A stretch of DNA of 64,000 bases. Source: Streptomyces sp. NBC_01689 (GTDB taxonomy: Bacteria > Actinomycetota > Actinomycetes > Streptomycetales > Streptomycetaceae). The DNA lies in NCBI RefSeq assembly GCF_036250675.1, contig NZ_CP109592.1, positions 1,674,001-1,738,000 on the forward strand. The letters are read 5' to 3'. Below the pieces are notes generated by a model that saw nothing but the letters and a program-made list of their open reading frames with translations, ran no database searches and had not been told where the DNA came from. Position numbers and translations under genes: made by a program. Every line of letters starts with the position of its first letter. Positions within the stretch are counted from its first letter, which is position 1. Shown here one piece after another: positions 35,473 through 44,132 of the stretch.

Positions 35473-35868
35473 ATGACGTTGGCCTTGCGTGCCATGACGC
35501 AACTGGCGGCCTGGCCGGACCTCTCGGAGGCCCGGCCCGGCTGCGGCACGGGACGGGCACTGCGCTCGGACCGCGCCGAGATCCTGCACTTCCACTCCGA
35601 TCACGAGGTCGACCTGCATCTGACGGCCCGGGCCATCCGCCGCTACGAGGACCACCTCAAGGGCACCGGCGCGGTCCGGATGGTCCCCGGTTCGCGATGG
35701 GTGACCGTACGGCTCGAGGTCGACGCCGACATCCATCTGCTCCTGACCCTGGTGAGCGTCGCCCTCCAGTCCCACCAGGCGTGGCCGGTCCCCGACGACT
35801 CCGTACCGGCCGACTGCAACGACCACCGCGGCGCGGCACTGCCGCGCACCATCCTCAGCGGCAGCTGA
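35473..35868 (+). CDS. luciferase-domain (DUF5519-type) protein
   Basis: This 131-residue protein resembles the small 'luciferase family' domain named after a segment of dinoflagellate luciferase: EILHFHSDHEVDLHLTARAI, then SRWVTVRLEVDADIHLLLTL. Despite the name, bacterial members have no shown light-emitting role. There is no signal peptide. The 279 bases upstream hold nothing that I can assign beyond an AT-rich patch near 35390. Confidence 0.65.
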   Translation: MTLALRAMTQLAAWPDLSEARPGCGTGRALRSDRAEILHFHSDHEVDLHLTARAIRRYEDHLKGTGAVRMVPGSRWVTVRLEVDADIHLLLTLVSVALQSHQAWPVPDDSVPADCNDHRGAALPRTILSGS

Positions 35869-36077
35869 CGGCGCGAACCCGCCGGCCGCGGGGCCGGCGG
35901 TGACGACGCGCGCACCGGACGCGGGCCCCCGGACACCACCGGGCGTGCCCGGTCCGGGCGGAGCGGGGAGGATCGTGCAAGCACCCGCGCGGATCGGCCT
36001 ACTCCGGCCCCCTCTCCTCGCGTTTCGATGGAGGTGAGCAGTTCCGAATCCGTCGCGACACCTCCAGGAGTACCGTC

Positions 36078-37160
36078 ATGCCGCTCGACCACTACGTCAC
36101 CCTCGGCCGGTCGGGGCTGCGGGTCAGCCCGTTCGCCCTCGGCGCGATGACCTTCGGAGAGGACCCGGGGGGTGCCGGATGCAGCGTCGAGGAGTCCGAG
36201 AAGATCCTGGCGGCCTACCTCGACCGGGGCGGGAACTTCATCGACACGGCGAACTTCTACACCAACGGCCACTCCGAGAGCATCCTCGGCGATTTCTTCG
36301 CCGCGCGCCCGGGGCAGCGCGACCGCGTCGTACTGGCGTCGAAGTTCTTCACCAACCTCTTCCCCGGCGACCCCAACGGCGGCGGGGCGGGCCGCAGGTC
36401 GATCATCGCGCAGCTCGACGAGAGCCTTCGCCGTCTGCGCACCGACCATCTCGACCTGTACTGGCTGCACAACTGGGACCGGCACACGCCGATCGAGGAG
36501 ACTCTGCGCGCCCTCGACGACCTGGTCACGGCCGGCAAGATCCGCTACGTCGGTTTCTCCAACACACCCGCCTGGGTCACCGCCCAGGCCCAGACGACGG
36601 CGCTGCTGAAGGGCTGGACACCGCTGATCGCGCTCCAGGTGGAGTACTCGCTGCTGGCCCGCACCGTCGAGGGCGAACTCGCGCCGCTCGCGCGCGACCA
36701 GGGCATGGCGCTGGTGCCGTGGAGCCCGCTCAGGAACGGCTTCCTGTCGGGCAAGTACCGGCGGGACGCCCAGGTCACGGACTCCGCGCGGACGGCCTTC
36801 GTCGGCGGACCCGGCGAGGACGAGTACCTCGTCATCGACGCCGTGGCCGCGGTCGCCGACGAGCTCGGCACCACCTCGGCGGCGGTGTCCCTGGCCTGGC
36901 TGCGGGCCCGCGAGGGCACCGTCGTACCGATTCTGGGCGCCCGGCGCCTCGGCCATCTGGAGAACAACCTCGCGGGTCTGGAGGTGACGCTCACCCCTGA
37001 ACAGCTCCGGCGGCTCGACGAGGTGTCGGCACCGGACCTGGACTACCCGGCGCCGCTGCACGGCGCCCTGCGGTCGATGCTGCAGTTCGCGGGCACCACC
37101 GTCGACGGCCAACCGTCCACCGTGTATCCGCCCCTCGTCCAGAGCGACGTCCGCTACTGA
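36078..37160 (+). CDS. aldo/keto reductase
   Basis: This 360-residue AKR has the tetrad Asp/Tyr in FIDTANFYTNGHSE, Lys in VVLASKFFTNLFP and His in LYWLHNWDRHTPIE, and cofactor contacts in TVVPILGARRLGHLENN. It is distinct from the AKR at 17200 in length and sequence. Upstream CTCCAGGAGTACCGTC supplies the ribosome site AGGAG. Single gene; substrate unknown. Confidence 0.9.
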   Translation: MPLDHYVTLGRSGLRVSPFALGAMTFGEDPGGAGCSVEESEKILAAYLDRGGNFIDTANFYTNGHSESILGDFFAARPGQRDRVVLASKFFTNLFPGDPNGGGAGRRSIIAQLDESLRRLRTDHLDLYWLHNWDRHTPIEETLRALDDLVTAGKIRYVGFSNTPAWVTAQAQTTALLKGWTPLIALQVEYSLLARTVEGELAPLARDQGMALVPWSPLRNGFLSGKYRRDAQVTDSARTAFVGGPGEDEYLVIDAVAAVADELGTTSAAVSLAWLRAREGTVVPILGARRLGHLENNLAGLEVTLTPEQLRRLDEVSAPDLDYPAPLHGALRSMLQFAGTTVDGQPSTVYPPLVQSDVRY

Positions 37161-37521
37161 CCTCCGGCACCGGGCCACGGAACGCCCGGGCCGCGGGGAC
37201 CGGCCGCGCACCGGTTCATGGGACGGTGGCGCGGGCCGGACGGGGAGCCGCGGGTCGAGCGCGCCGCCATCGCGGCCCGCTCGGCCCGCCTCCCGTTCTT
37301 GAGTGACCCACTAGCCCGCGCCGGTACAAAAAGCGGTGTACTCCCCGCCGGAGCAAGGCGGTCGGGGCGAGGTGACGCACGGCACCGGCCGCCGCGCCAC
37401 GACGTGCGCGACCCGACCGGTCGAGCCCCCGCCACCGCGCGCCGTACGGGTCCGGTCTCCTCCCCCTTGGCGGACCGGACATCGCCGGACTCCCCGAGAA
37501 CGGCCCGACAACGGAGATCCC
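37161..37521. other. 361-bp intergenic region before the acyltransferase gene
   Basis: No gene is seen. It contains an inverted repeat GTACA-N8-TGTAC at 37324-37341 downstream of TTGAGT (37299), a possible operator with promoter. The remainder is GC-rich without clear signals. Confidence 0.4.
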
Positions 37522-38700
37522 ATGGCCACTGATCAAGTTCTGACCGGCTCCGCGCCGGCCGGTGAGAGCGGCGCAGCCGCGGAGCCGAGACGTCCCCGCC
37601 CCGCGCGGCTGCCGTCCCTCACCGGCCTGCGGTTCCCCGCCGCGCTCGCGGTCTTCGCCCACCACGCCTTCCTCCCGATACCTCCGCTGCGGCTGCTGGC
37701 CGACGACCGCACCGAGTTCCGGATGGCCGACTGGTTCGGGCAGTGCGGCGGACTCGGCGTGGCGTTCTTCTTCGTCCTCAGCGGATTCGTCCTGACCTGG
37801 TCGGCGCGGGACAGCGACACCACGACGGCGTTCTGGCGGCGCCGGTTCGTCAAGATCTACCCGATCTACGTGGTCGCCTGGGCCCTCGCGCTGCTGCTGT
37901 TCGCCGGTTCGTACACCTCCACCCGCGTCTCCGTGGCGAACCTCTTCATGCTCCAGGTGTGGGTCCCCAGCTACTTCACCAACTTCAGTGTCGATTCGCC
38001 GAGTTGGTCGCTGGCGGTCGAGGCGGTCTTCTACCTGTGCTTCCCGCTGCTGCTGCACGTGTTCCGGCGTATCGACCCCAGCCGTCTGAAGTACTGGATC
38101 GCCGGGGCGATCGCCGCGGTCGTGGCCACCCCCGCGCTGGCGTACGCGCTGTTCCCGAAGACCCCGCGGGTCCCCAGCGGCCAGGTCCTGTCGGTGTCGC
38201 AGTACTGGTTCGCCTACGTCCTGCCCCCGGTCCGGATGGTCGACTTCGCCCTGGGCATCCTGGTGGCGCTCGCGGTGCGGCACGGCCGTTGGCGCGACAT
38301 CGGCATGGTCCGGTCGGCCCTGCTGCTGGCGGCCGGATACTGGCTGACCTTCCACGTCCCGTACCTCTACGGCCAGCGCGCCACGATGATCCTGCCGATC
38401 GTGCTGCTGATCGCGGCCACCGCCACTGCGGACATCGAGGGCCGCTTCACCCTGTTCCGCAATCGCACGATGGTCTGGCTGGGGGAGATCTCCTTCGCCT
38501 TCTATCTGCTGCATTACACGGCGCTGTCCACCCTCCGCAAGGCGCTCGGCACCGAGCGGATGTACTCGGACACGGCCGGCTTCGCGATGATCCTCGGTAC
38601 CGCGGCCGTCACGGTCCTGCTGTCGTGGGTGCTCTACTCCACGGTCGAGGCCCCGCTCATGCGGCGGTTCAGCCGGTCGCGCCGGTCGAAGGCGGACTGA
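37522..38700 (+). CDS. acyltransferase 3 family membrane protein (OafA-like)
   Basis: This 392-residue protein has about ten membrane helices and the acyltransferase-3 signature: SLTGLRFPAALAVFAHHAFL with the catalytic His, GLGVAFFFVLSGFVLTWS, FWRRRFVKIYPIYVVAW with R/K-rich loop, and SPSWSLAVEAVFYLCFPLL. These proteins transfer acetyl or other acyl groups to surface sugars, peptidoglycan or secondary metabolites. Cytoplasmic tail ends RRFSRSRRSKAD. ACGGAGATCCC precedes the ATG. Followed by a strong bidirectional terminator. Confidence 0.9.
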   Translation: MATDQVLTGSAPAGESGAAAEPRRPRPARLPSLTGLRFPAALAVFAHHAFLPIPPLRLLADDRTEFRMADWFGQCGGLGVAFFFVLSGFVLTWSARDSDTTTAFWRRRFVKIYPIYVVAWALALLLFAGSYTSTRVSVANLFMLQVWVPSYFTNFSVDSPSWSLAVEAVFYLCFPLLLHVFRRIDPSRLKYWIAGAIAAVVATPALAYALFPKTPRVPSGQVLSVSQYWFAYVLPPVRMVDFALGILVALAVRHGRWRDIGMVRSALLLAAGYWLTFHVPYLYGQRATMILPIVLLIAATATADIEGRFTLFRNRTMVWLGEISFAFYLLHYTALSTLRKALGTERMYSDTAGFAMILGTAAVTVLLSWVLYSTVEAPLMRRFSRSRRSKAD

Positions 38701-38711
38701 GCGACACCGCG

Positions 38712-38743
38712 GTGGGGGCGCCGGTACGGACCGGTGCCCCCAC
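38712..38743. terminator. bidirectional hairpin terminator
   Basis: GTGGGGGCGCCGGT and ACCGGTGCCCCCAC pair over 14 positions (one G-T) around ACGG. It lies between the convergent acyltransferase and 590-residue protein genes. Confidence 0.75.
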
Positions 38744-38783
38744 GGCGGTCGTGGGCTGTCTCCCGGGGACCCGATGGCGGCGG

Positions 38784-40556
38784 TCAGCGGCCGGGGACGC
38801 GGGGCCGGCCGACGGGTGACGGTGCGGCGGACGGCCGGGGCGGCGGCGGCGGGGCGGGGATGTCGATGTTCATGAACTCGGCCCAGGCCGCGCCGGTCTC
38901 GGTGGACCAGAGCTGGTCGAGGTCGGGGTCGTGGGCGATCCAGTCTCCTGTCAGGGTGCTGTCGGGCGTCCGCAGGCTCCGGTCGAGCCGGTTGAGGGCG
39001 GACCGGTTGCAGTCCTGCTGCCACTGGGCGCGCGCGTATCCCGTCGGCAGGCACTCGTCCGGCAGGGTCATCGCGAGGGCCAGGAAACAGGCCGCGTTGT
39101 AGTGGGTCATCCAGCCGGTCGACCCCTTGCGTACCGGCCCCCAGTGCTGCGAGGTCGCCCGCGGATGGGTGATGGTGCTGTGGGTGTCGGGGTCGTGGGC
39201 GGAACCCCTCGTGGTGTGGTCGTCGAAGAGCAGGCGGCGGATTCCGGTGCCGCGCGCCGGGACCCGGGTGCGGACGAGCACCTCCCTGGCGACATGGTCG
39301 AACGCGCGGGCCACCGCGCGCTGCTGCCGGTCGGCCGCCACGCTCGTACGGCCGGGGTGGCCGTTGAGATGGAGCTGGGTGAGGTCGTGCGCCGCCGGGG
39401 CGATCCGGATCGCCCCCAGGAACGTACGGCGCTGGGAACGCCGCGCGGGCAGCGGCAGGGGCATGAGCCACGAGCCCCAGTAGCGGCGCTCCCCGCTGTT
39501 GGACCGGCCGCCGGGAATGCTGTTGCGCAGCCAGCGGCGCAGCAGCGAACGCAGCCGCAGGCGCGCGCAGATGTCGGCGAGGTGTTCCCGGGCCAGGTGT
39601 GCCATCCCCTCCAGCTGTGCCCTCCGTTCGGGCGGGAGGTCACGGTCGTGCAGGAGGGGCCGGGCGGCGCGGGAATACGCGATGGCCATGCGGTAGGCGG
39701 TCTCTATGTGTTCCGGCCACAGCTCGGTACAGCGCTGGTAGGTGGCGATCGCCCGTTGGTAGCTGTCCGGGTGGTGGGCGTGCATCAGCTCGATGAGCGC
39801 CGCCTCACCGTGCCGGAGGAGCAGGTTCCCCGGCGCGAACTTGACGGCCTGGCTGTCGGACCGCAGCGCCGTGCCGTAGTCGACGCCGGCGCTCGCGTCG
39901 TCGGCACGGGCCTGCGTGTGCAGACGCTGCTCGTGAACGCCCTTGCGGTAGTGGGTGAAGGCCCGTTCGTCCTCGCCCCAGCGCTCCCAGCGCGGGATCC
40001 GGCGCAGCATCTCCGGCTGGTTGCGGACCTGCACGATGCAGTAGACGGCGATCTTCTCGACGAGGCTCTCCTCGTCGACCTCGGCGACGACGCGGGCGGC
40101 GACGATGCGGTTCTTCGGCACCCGCAGAATGCGGACCGACACACGGCGGACGGCACCGTCGGGTTCCAGTTCGTGGAGATGGACGGCGTAGCCGGGCGGA
40201 CTGGCCAGGGCCATGCGGATCAGGGACTCGACCCAGCCCTGCGCGGGCGTGGAGGTCTGCGGCCTGCTCACCGCCGTGGCGGCGGACGGACTGCCGGGAG
40301 CGAGGATGCTGTCCTTCTGGTGCTCGGTGAGGTGGGCGGCGAGATGGGCGGTCAGGTGCGCGCCCGGCGCCGCGGAGGCGGGTTCCTCGGCCGGGTCTTC
40401 GGGCAGCAGGATGAGCGGCAGGATCCGGCCACGGGCGCGTACCCGGTACAGAAGCGCTGACGCGTTCCGTACGACCCCGAGGGCGATCAGGGCGGCGACG
40501 GCCAGCAGGAACCAGTTCGCCACCGTGCCCAGGGCACGCACCACCGCGTCGTCCAC
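38784..40556 (-). CDS. unknown 590-residue protein with N-terminal membrane helix
   Basis: I do not recognise this family. Residues 10-35 form one membrane helix (VANWFLLAVAALIALGVVRN) followed by basic residues, so the bulk is cytoplasmic. The middle (about 215-310) looks TPR-like: AVKFAPGNLLLRHGEAALIE, YQRAIATYQRCTELWPEHIE, TAYRMAIAYSRAARP. A later part (about 470-510) WMTHYNAACFLALAMTLP repeats that style. The C-terminus is Pro-rich. The GTG start lies in a GC-rich stretch. Codon composition is normal for the window. A membrane-tethered scaffold is one possibility. Confidence 0.65.
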   Translation of the reverse strand: MDDAVVRALGTVANWFLLAVAALIALGVVRNASALLYRVRARGRILPLILLPEDPAEEPASAAPGAHLTAHLAAHLTEHQKDSILAPGSPSAATAVSRPQTSTPAQGWVESLIRMALASPPGYAVHLHELEPDGAVRRVSVRILRVPKNRIVAARVVAEVDEESLVEKIAVYCIVQVRNQPEMLRRIPRWERWGEDERAFTHYRKGVHEQRLHTQARADDASAGVDYGTALRSDSQAVKFAPGNLLLRHGEAALIELMHAHHPDSYQRAIATYQRCTELWPEHIETAYRMAIAYSRAARPLLHDRDLPPERRAQLEGMAHLAREHLADICARLRLRSLLRRWLRNSIPGGRSNSGERRYWGSWLMPLPLPARRSQRRTFLGAIRIAPAAHDLTQLHLNGHPGRTSVAADRQQRAVARAFDHVAREVLVRTRVPARGTGIRRLLFDDHTTRGSAHDPDTHSTITHPRATSQHWGPVRKGSTGWMTHYNAACFLALAMTLPDECLPTGYARAQWQQDCNRSALNRLDRSLRTPDSTLTGDWIAHDPDLDQLWSTETGAAWAEFMNIDIPAPPPPPRPSAAPSPVGRPRVPGR

Positions 40557-40898
40557 ACAGTTGCCCGCCCCCCGCTGTGTTCACCGGCCGTCGTGTGCCG
40601 ATGTCATATCCACCTATACGCGGAACAAGCCATTCATCCGAGCGTGAGACTTTTTTGTCATCTCATCATCTTCATCGGACGCAGTCTCGTCCGACGGGTG
40701 GTGACGGGCTTCAGGGACGGGGCCACGGACGGCCGTCCAGCCGTTCGGTGTCGGCGCTGGAGCGCGGCGGGCAAGCGGCGAACCCGGTCCTCCCCAGAGA
40801 CGTGCAACCTACATCTAATATGTGTCATACACACCTCATGTATGATGCATATCATTTCTCCGCACCCAGGCCCCACAGACACGTACGAGGAGCCCCCT
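40557..40898. other. 342-bp divergent regulatory region upstream of the MFS gene
   Basis: There is no gene. It holds AT-rich sequence near 40605-40670, a hairpin TCGGACG-CAGTCT-CGTCCGA (40675-40694), and a cluster of inverted repeats at 40821-40855 directly before the MFS gene. Confidence 0.6.
40821..40855. promoter_or_regulatory. nested inverted repeats, candidate operator of the MFS exporter gene
   Basis: Three overlapping symmetric elements lie here: TGTGT-CAT-ACACA (40821-40833), TCATACA-N7-TGTATGA (40825-40845) and ATGAT-GCAT-ATCAT (40842-40855). The stretch is far more AT-rich than the genome and lies 44-78 bases before the ATG, with TCTAATATG-type -10 sequence at its left edge. Binding by a drug-responsive repressor is inferred. 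Confidence 0.6.
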
Positions 40899-42359
40899 AT
40901 GGATGCCACCCAGGCATCGAGCCGCTCAGGCGGCGTGGTCGCCACCCTGGCCTTCGCAGGCATCACGGCAGCGATCATGCAGACCCTGGTGACGCCGCTG
41001 ATCGCGGAGTTGCCGCAGCTCTTGGACACCACCTCGTCGAACGCGGCCTGGGTGATCACCGCCACCCTCCTGGTGGCCGCCGTCTTCGTGCCGGTCTCCG
41101 GGCGGCTGGGCGACCTCCTGGGCAAGCGCAGGATGCTCCTCGCCTGTTCGGTACCGCTGATCGTGGGCTCGGTGGTGTGCGCGCTGTCGTCCTCGGTCGT
41201 CCCCATGATCGTCGGACGGGGTCTGCAGGGCATGGGCATGGGCATGGTCCCGCTCGGCATCGCCCTGCTGCGCGACGTGGTCCCCACGGAGAAGCTGAGC
41301 TCCTCCATCGCGCTGGTCAGCGCGTCCATGGGTATCGGCGGCGGCCTCGGGCTGCCCATCGCCGCCGCGGTCGCCCAGTACGCGAACTGGCGGGTGCTCT
41401 TCTGGGGTGCCGCCGTCATGGCCGCGGTCGTGGCGACGCTCGTCTGGTTCCTGATCCCCGACATCCCCGCCCGCGCCGAGGGTCAGCGCTTCGACCTGCC
41501 CGGCGCGCTGGGTCTCGGCGCCGGACTCGTCTGCCTGCTGCTCGCGGTCTCCAAGGGTGCCGACTGGGGCTGGGGCTCGGCCACCACCGTCGGGCTGTTC
41601 GCCGCGGCCGTCGTGGTGCTGCTCGGCTGGGGAGCGTGGGAGCTGCGGACCCGCGACCCCCTGGTCGACCTGCGCACCACCGCCCGGCCGCGGGTGCTGC
41701 TCACCAACCTCGCCTCGGTCTTCGTCGGCTGCGCGATGTACGCGAGCATGCTGGTCCTGCCCCAGCTGCTGCAGTTCCCCGAGGCCACCGGATACGGACT
41801 GGGGCAGTCGATGCTCGCCGCCGGCCTCTGGATGGCACCCGGCGGCATCATGATGATGTTCGTCTCCCCGCTCGGCGGCAAGCTCACCGACGCCCGGGGA
41901 CCGAAGTTCACCCTCATCTCCGGTGTCCTGGTCATCGCCGCCGGCTACGGTCTGGCCCTGGCGCTGATGGGGACCGCCTGGGGCCTGATGCTGGTCGGCA
42001 TCGTGGTCAACAGCGGCGTCGGCCTCGCGTACGGAGCGATGCCCGCCCTGATCATGAGCTCGGTGCCGCTCTCCGAGACCGCCGCCGCCAACGGCTTCAA
42101 CACGCTCATGCGCTCCCTCGGCACCTCGGTCGGCGCGGCCGTGATCGGGGTCGTCCTGGCCCAGATGACCACCACGCTGGGCGGATTCACCTTCGCCTCC
42201 GAGGACGGTTTCCGCACCAGCCTGATCATCGGCGGCGGGGTCGCGGTCGTCGCGGCGGTGATCGCGGCCACCATCCCGGCCGTCCGTGCCGCGACGGGCG
42301 GCGGCGACAAGGAGGCCACCACCGACGCCCGTGAGCAGCAGCTGGCGGTCGAGGCCTGA
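40899..42359 (+). CDS. MFS transporter, DHA2-type drug exporter
   Basis: This 486-residue protein has about 14 membrane helices. Signature segments are WVITATLLVAAVFVPVSGRL, GDLLGKRRMLL (motif A), GRGLQGMGMGMVPLGIALLR (motif B), and a motif C-like SASMGIGGGLGLPIAAAVAQ. These place it in the 14-TMS EmrB/QacA-like proton-driven exporters. ACGAGGAG precedes the ATG. The AT-rich inverted repeats upstream suggest repression; the nearest regulator, TetR at 42650, seems to use a different site. Substrate unknown. Confidence 0.9.
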   Translation: MDATQASSRSGGVVATLAFAGITAAIMQTLVTPLIAELPQLLDTTSSNAAWVITATLLVAAVFVPVSGRLGDLLGKRRMLLACSVPLIVGSVVCALSSSVVPMIVGRGLQGMGMGMVPLGIALLRDVVPTEKLSSSIALVSASMGIGGGLGLPIAAAVAQYANWRVLFWGAAVMAAVVATLVWFLIPDIPARAEGQRFDLPGALGLGAGLVCLLLAVSKGADWGWGSATTVGLFAAAVVVLLGWGAWELRTRDPLVDLRTTARPRVLLTNLASVFVGCAMYASMLVLPQLLQFPEATGYGLGQSMLAAGLWMAPGGIMMMFVSPLGGKLTDARGPKFTLISGVLVIAAGYGLALALMGTAWGLMLVGIVVNSGVGLAYGAMPALIMSSVPLSETAAANGFNTLMRSLGTSVGAAVIGVVLAQMTTTLGGFTFASEDGFRTSLIIGGGVAVVAAVIAATIPAVRAATGGGDKEATTDAREQQLAVEA

Positions 42360-42582
42360 GCCAACCGGGCCGTGCCCGGCGGAGGCAGGACTCTCTCCGG
42401 CACGACGGCACGACGGCACGACGGGCCCCGGTTCTCACCTGCTCGCTACCCACGCGGCGCGACGGACCCGCCGACGCTCTCCGGCCGAGGACCACGCCCG
42501 CCCCCTGACGACCGAGGAAGCACTCGGGAGACCTGCCGGCGCCGCCTCTCCCCCGGTCCGCGCCGCCCCTCGCCCGGTCGGC

Positions 42583-42618
42583 GGCACTCGGTACCCCCGC
42601 GCCTGCGCACCGAGTGCC
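42583..42618. promoter_or_regulatory. inverted repeat in the tetR promoter, probable TetR autoregulatory site
   Basis: GGCACTCGGT (42583-42592) and ACCGAGTGCC (42609-42618) are exact inverted copies, 16 bases apart. The right arm overlaps the expected -35 position of the TAGGTT box at 42637. GGCACTCGGTACCC recurs exactly, inverted, in front of the zinc-ribbon gene (43562-43575). Confidence 0.7.
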
Positions 42619-42636
42619 CCCGCCTCCGCGCGATGC

Positions 42637-42642
42637 TAGGTT
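42637..42642 (+). promoter_or_regulatory. -10 box of tetR, likely leaderless
   Basis: TAGGTT matches the Streptomyces housekeeping TAGRRT box. The ATG at 42650 starts seven bases after it and no ribosome site lies between, so the transcript probably begins at the start codon. Confidence 0.55.
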
Positions 42643-42649
42643 CCCGTCC

Positions 42650-43375
42650 ATGAACGAGGGACCCCGGCGCAGCGACACCGCCGACACGACGACGGTGAAG
42701 CCCCCCATGCGGGACGCGCTGGTCGCGGCGGCTTTCCAGCTGTTCCCGGAGCGCGGCTACGAGCAGACCACGGTCGACGACATCGTGACGCTCGCCGGGG
42801 TCGGCCGGCGGTCCTTCTTCCGCTACTTCCCGTCGAAGGAGGACGTGGTCTTCCCGGACCACGAGCGCTGCCTGGCCGACATGACCGCCTTCCTGGCGGC
42901 CGGCACCGACGAGGACGAACCGGTACGACGGGTCTGCGACGCCGCCCGGCTCGTGCTGCGCATGTACGCGGAGAACCCGACCTTCTCCGTGCAGCGCTAC
43001 CGCCTCACCAAGAAGGTGCCCGGTCTGCGGGCGTACGAGCTGTCGGTGGTCTGGCGCTACGAGCGGGCCCTCGCGGAGTATCTGCGCGGGCGCTTCGACG
43101 GCCGCCCCGACGGCGCCCTGCGGGCGGACGTGATCGCCGCCGCCGTGGTCGCCGCGCACAACAACGCGCTGCGTTCCTGGCTGCGTTCGGCCGGGCAGGG
43201 CGACGCGGACAGCGCGGTCGACCACGCCCTCGGCCACGTCCAGGCCGTCTTCGGCACTCCTCCCGCCGGCGCTCCGGCCGAGGACCAGGAGGACGTGGTC
43301 GTCGTCATCTCCCGGCGCGGGGCGCCCATGTGGCGGGTCGTACGGGAGATCGAGGCCACGCTCGGACGGGACTGA
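42650..43375 (+). CDS. TetR family transcriptional regulator
   Basis: This 241-residue protein has an N-terminal TetR helix-turn-helix (MRDALVAAAFQLFPERGYEQ, TVDDIVTLAGVGRRSFFRYF) and a helical ligand domain (about 80-200; VWRYERALAEYLRGRFDG, VIAAAVVAAHNNALRSWL). The C-terminal tail VVVISRRGAPMWRVVREIEA is unusual. It probably binds the inverted repeats at 42583-42618 (its own promoter) and 43562-43598 (the zinc-ribbon gene promoter), which share a 14-bp sequence. The ligand is unknown; a CoA thioester or lipid is possible, given the downstream protein type. Confidence 0.9.
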   Translation: MNEGPRRSDTADTTTVKPPMRDALVAAAFQLFPERGYEQTTVDDIVTLAGVGRRSFFRYFPSKEDVVFPDHERCLADMTAFLAAGTDEDEPVRRVCDAARLVLRMYAENPTFSVQRYRLTKKVPGLRAYELSVVWRYERALAEYLRGRFDGRPDGALRADVIAAAVVAAHNNALRSWLRSAGQGDADSAVDHALGHVQAVFGTPPAGAPAEDQEDVVVVISRRGAPMWRVVREIEATLGRD

Positions 43376-43561
43376 GCGGGACGGGACGAGGGCGGACGCG
43401 ACCCCGGCGGACGCGAACGAACCGGCGCGAACGAAGCGGCACGGTTGAACGGGCACGGCCGAGCGGGCACGGCCCGCCGGACAGGGTCGACCGGACCCGC
43501 CCCGCCGGACCCCGGCGAGCGGCGTGTCACGCGGACGGTGGAGATCCTCGCTCCGACCCGA

Positions 43562-43598
43562 GGGTACCGAGTGCCTTTACGAGTGGCACTGAGTGCCA
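43562..43598. promoter_or_regulatory. TetR-type operator before the zinc-ribbon gene
   Basis: GGGTACCGAGTGCC (43562-43575) is the exact reverse complement of 42583-42596. It is followed by the perfect palindrome TGGCACT-G-AGTGCCA (43584-43598). At least three AGTGCC half-sites therefore precede the gene at 43665. Confidence 0.7.
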
Positions 43599-43611
43599 TA
43601 CCCTGTGGCTC

Positions 43612-43631
43612 GTGCGTGGCGATCCACGCAC
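43612..43631 (+). other. hairpin in the zinc-ribbon gene leader
   Basis: GTGCGTGG-CGAT-CCACGCAC is a perfect eight-pair stem-loop, 33 bases before the start codon and just after the operator. It could mark the transcript start or stabilise the mRNA. Confidence 0.45.
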
Positions 43632-43664
43632 CCCCACTCCGGCCGAGCGCAGGGAGATGACATC

Positions 43665-44132
43665 ATGCACCATCCAGGACTCGCCCTTCATCCGGGCCCC
43701 GGGGCTTCGGCGGACGTGCTCGACGCCGACCCCGGACACCTCGCGCCGGGTGCCGCCGTGTTCGCCAACGACCCGTCGGAGAACGGCACTTCGGATGCGG
43801 ACGCGCTGCTCTTCCAACGCTGCCGCTGGTGCGGCAGCGCGATGTACCAGCGCCTGCTGTGCCCGGTCTGCGCCGGCAGCGACCTGCGGACGGAGGCGAG
43901 CACGGGAACCGGTGTCGTCCGTCACGCGACCGTCGTCCACCGCAACACCCCGGCGGCACGGAACGTCTCCCTCGTCGAGATGGCCGAGGGCTTCACCGTC
44001 CGTGGCAGGGTCACGGGCCTCGCCACCGATGTGCACAGCGGCGACCGGGTCCAACTCACCACCGCCCAGGACCCGGTGCGCGGACAGCCGGTGTTCCAGC
44101 TCGTCGACGGGCCCTACCGGAGCCGGAGCTGA
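43665..44132 (+). CDS. zinc-ribbon/OB-fold protein (DUF35-like)
   Basis: This 155-residue protein has a rubredoxin-like zinc ribbon with two CxxC knuckles (FQRCRWCGSAMYQRLLCPVCAGSDL, last cysteines CPVC) followed by a beta-rich OB-like domain (GVVRHATVVHRNT, VSLVEMAEGFTVRGRVTG, VHSGDRVQLTT). This is the arrangement of DUF35 acyl-CoA-associated proteins that accompany thiolases and ketosynthases, but no such partner is adjacent. Regulation by the upstream TetR protein is supported by shared operators. ATG start follows AGGGAGATGACATC. Confidence 0.78.
   Translation: MHHPGLALHPGPGASADVLDADPGHLAPGAAVFANDPSENGTSDADALLFQRCRWCGSAMYQRLLCPVCAGSDLRTEASTGTGVVRHATVVHRNTPAARNVSLVEMAEGFTVRGRVTGLATDVHSGDRVQLTTAQDPVRGQPVFQLVDGPYRSRS

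Noticed and set aside
40577..42334. Alternative plus-strand frame across the MFS gene
   Set aside because: It is Arg/His-rich with no hydrophobic segments, while the other frame encodes 14 membrane helices.
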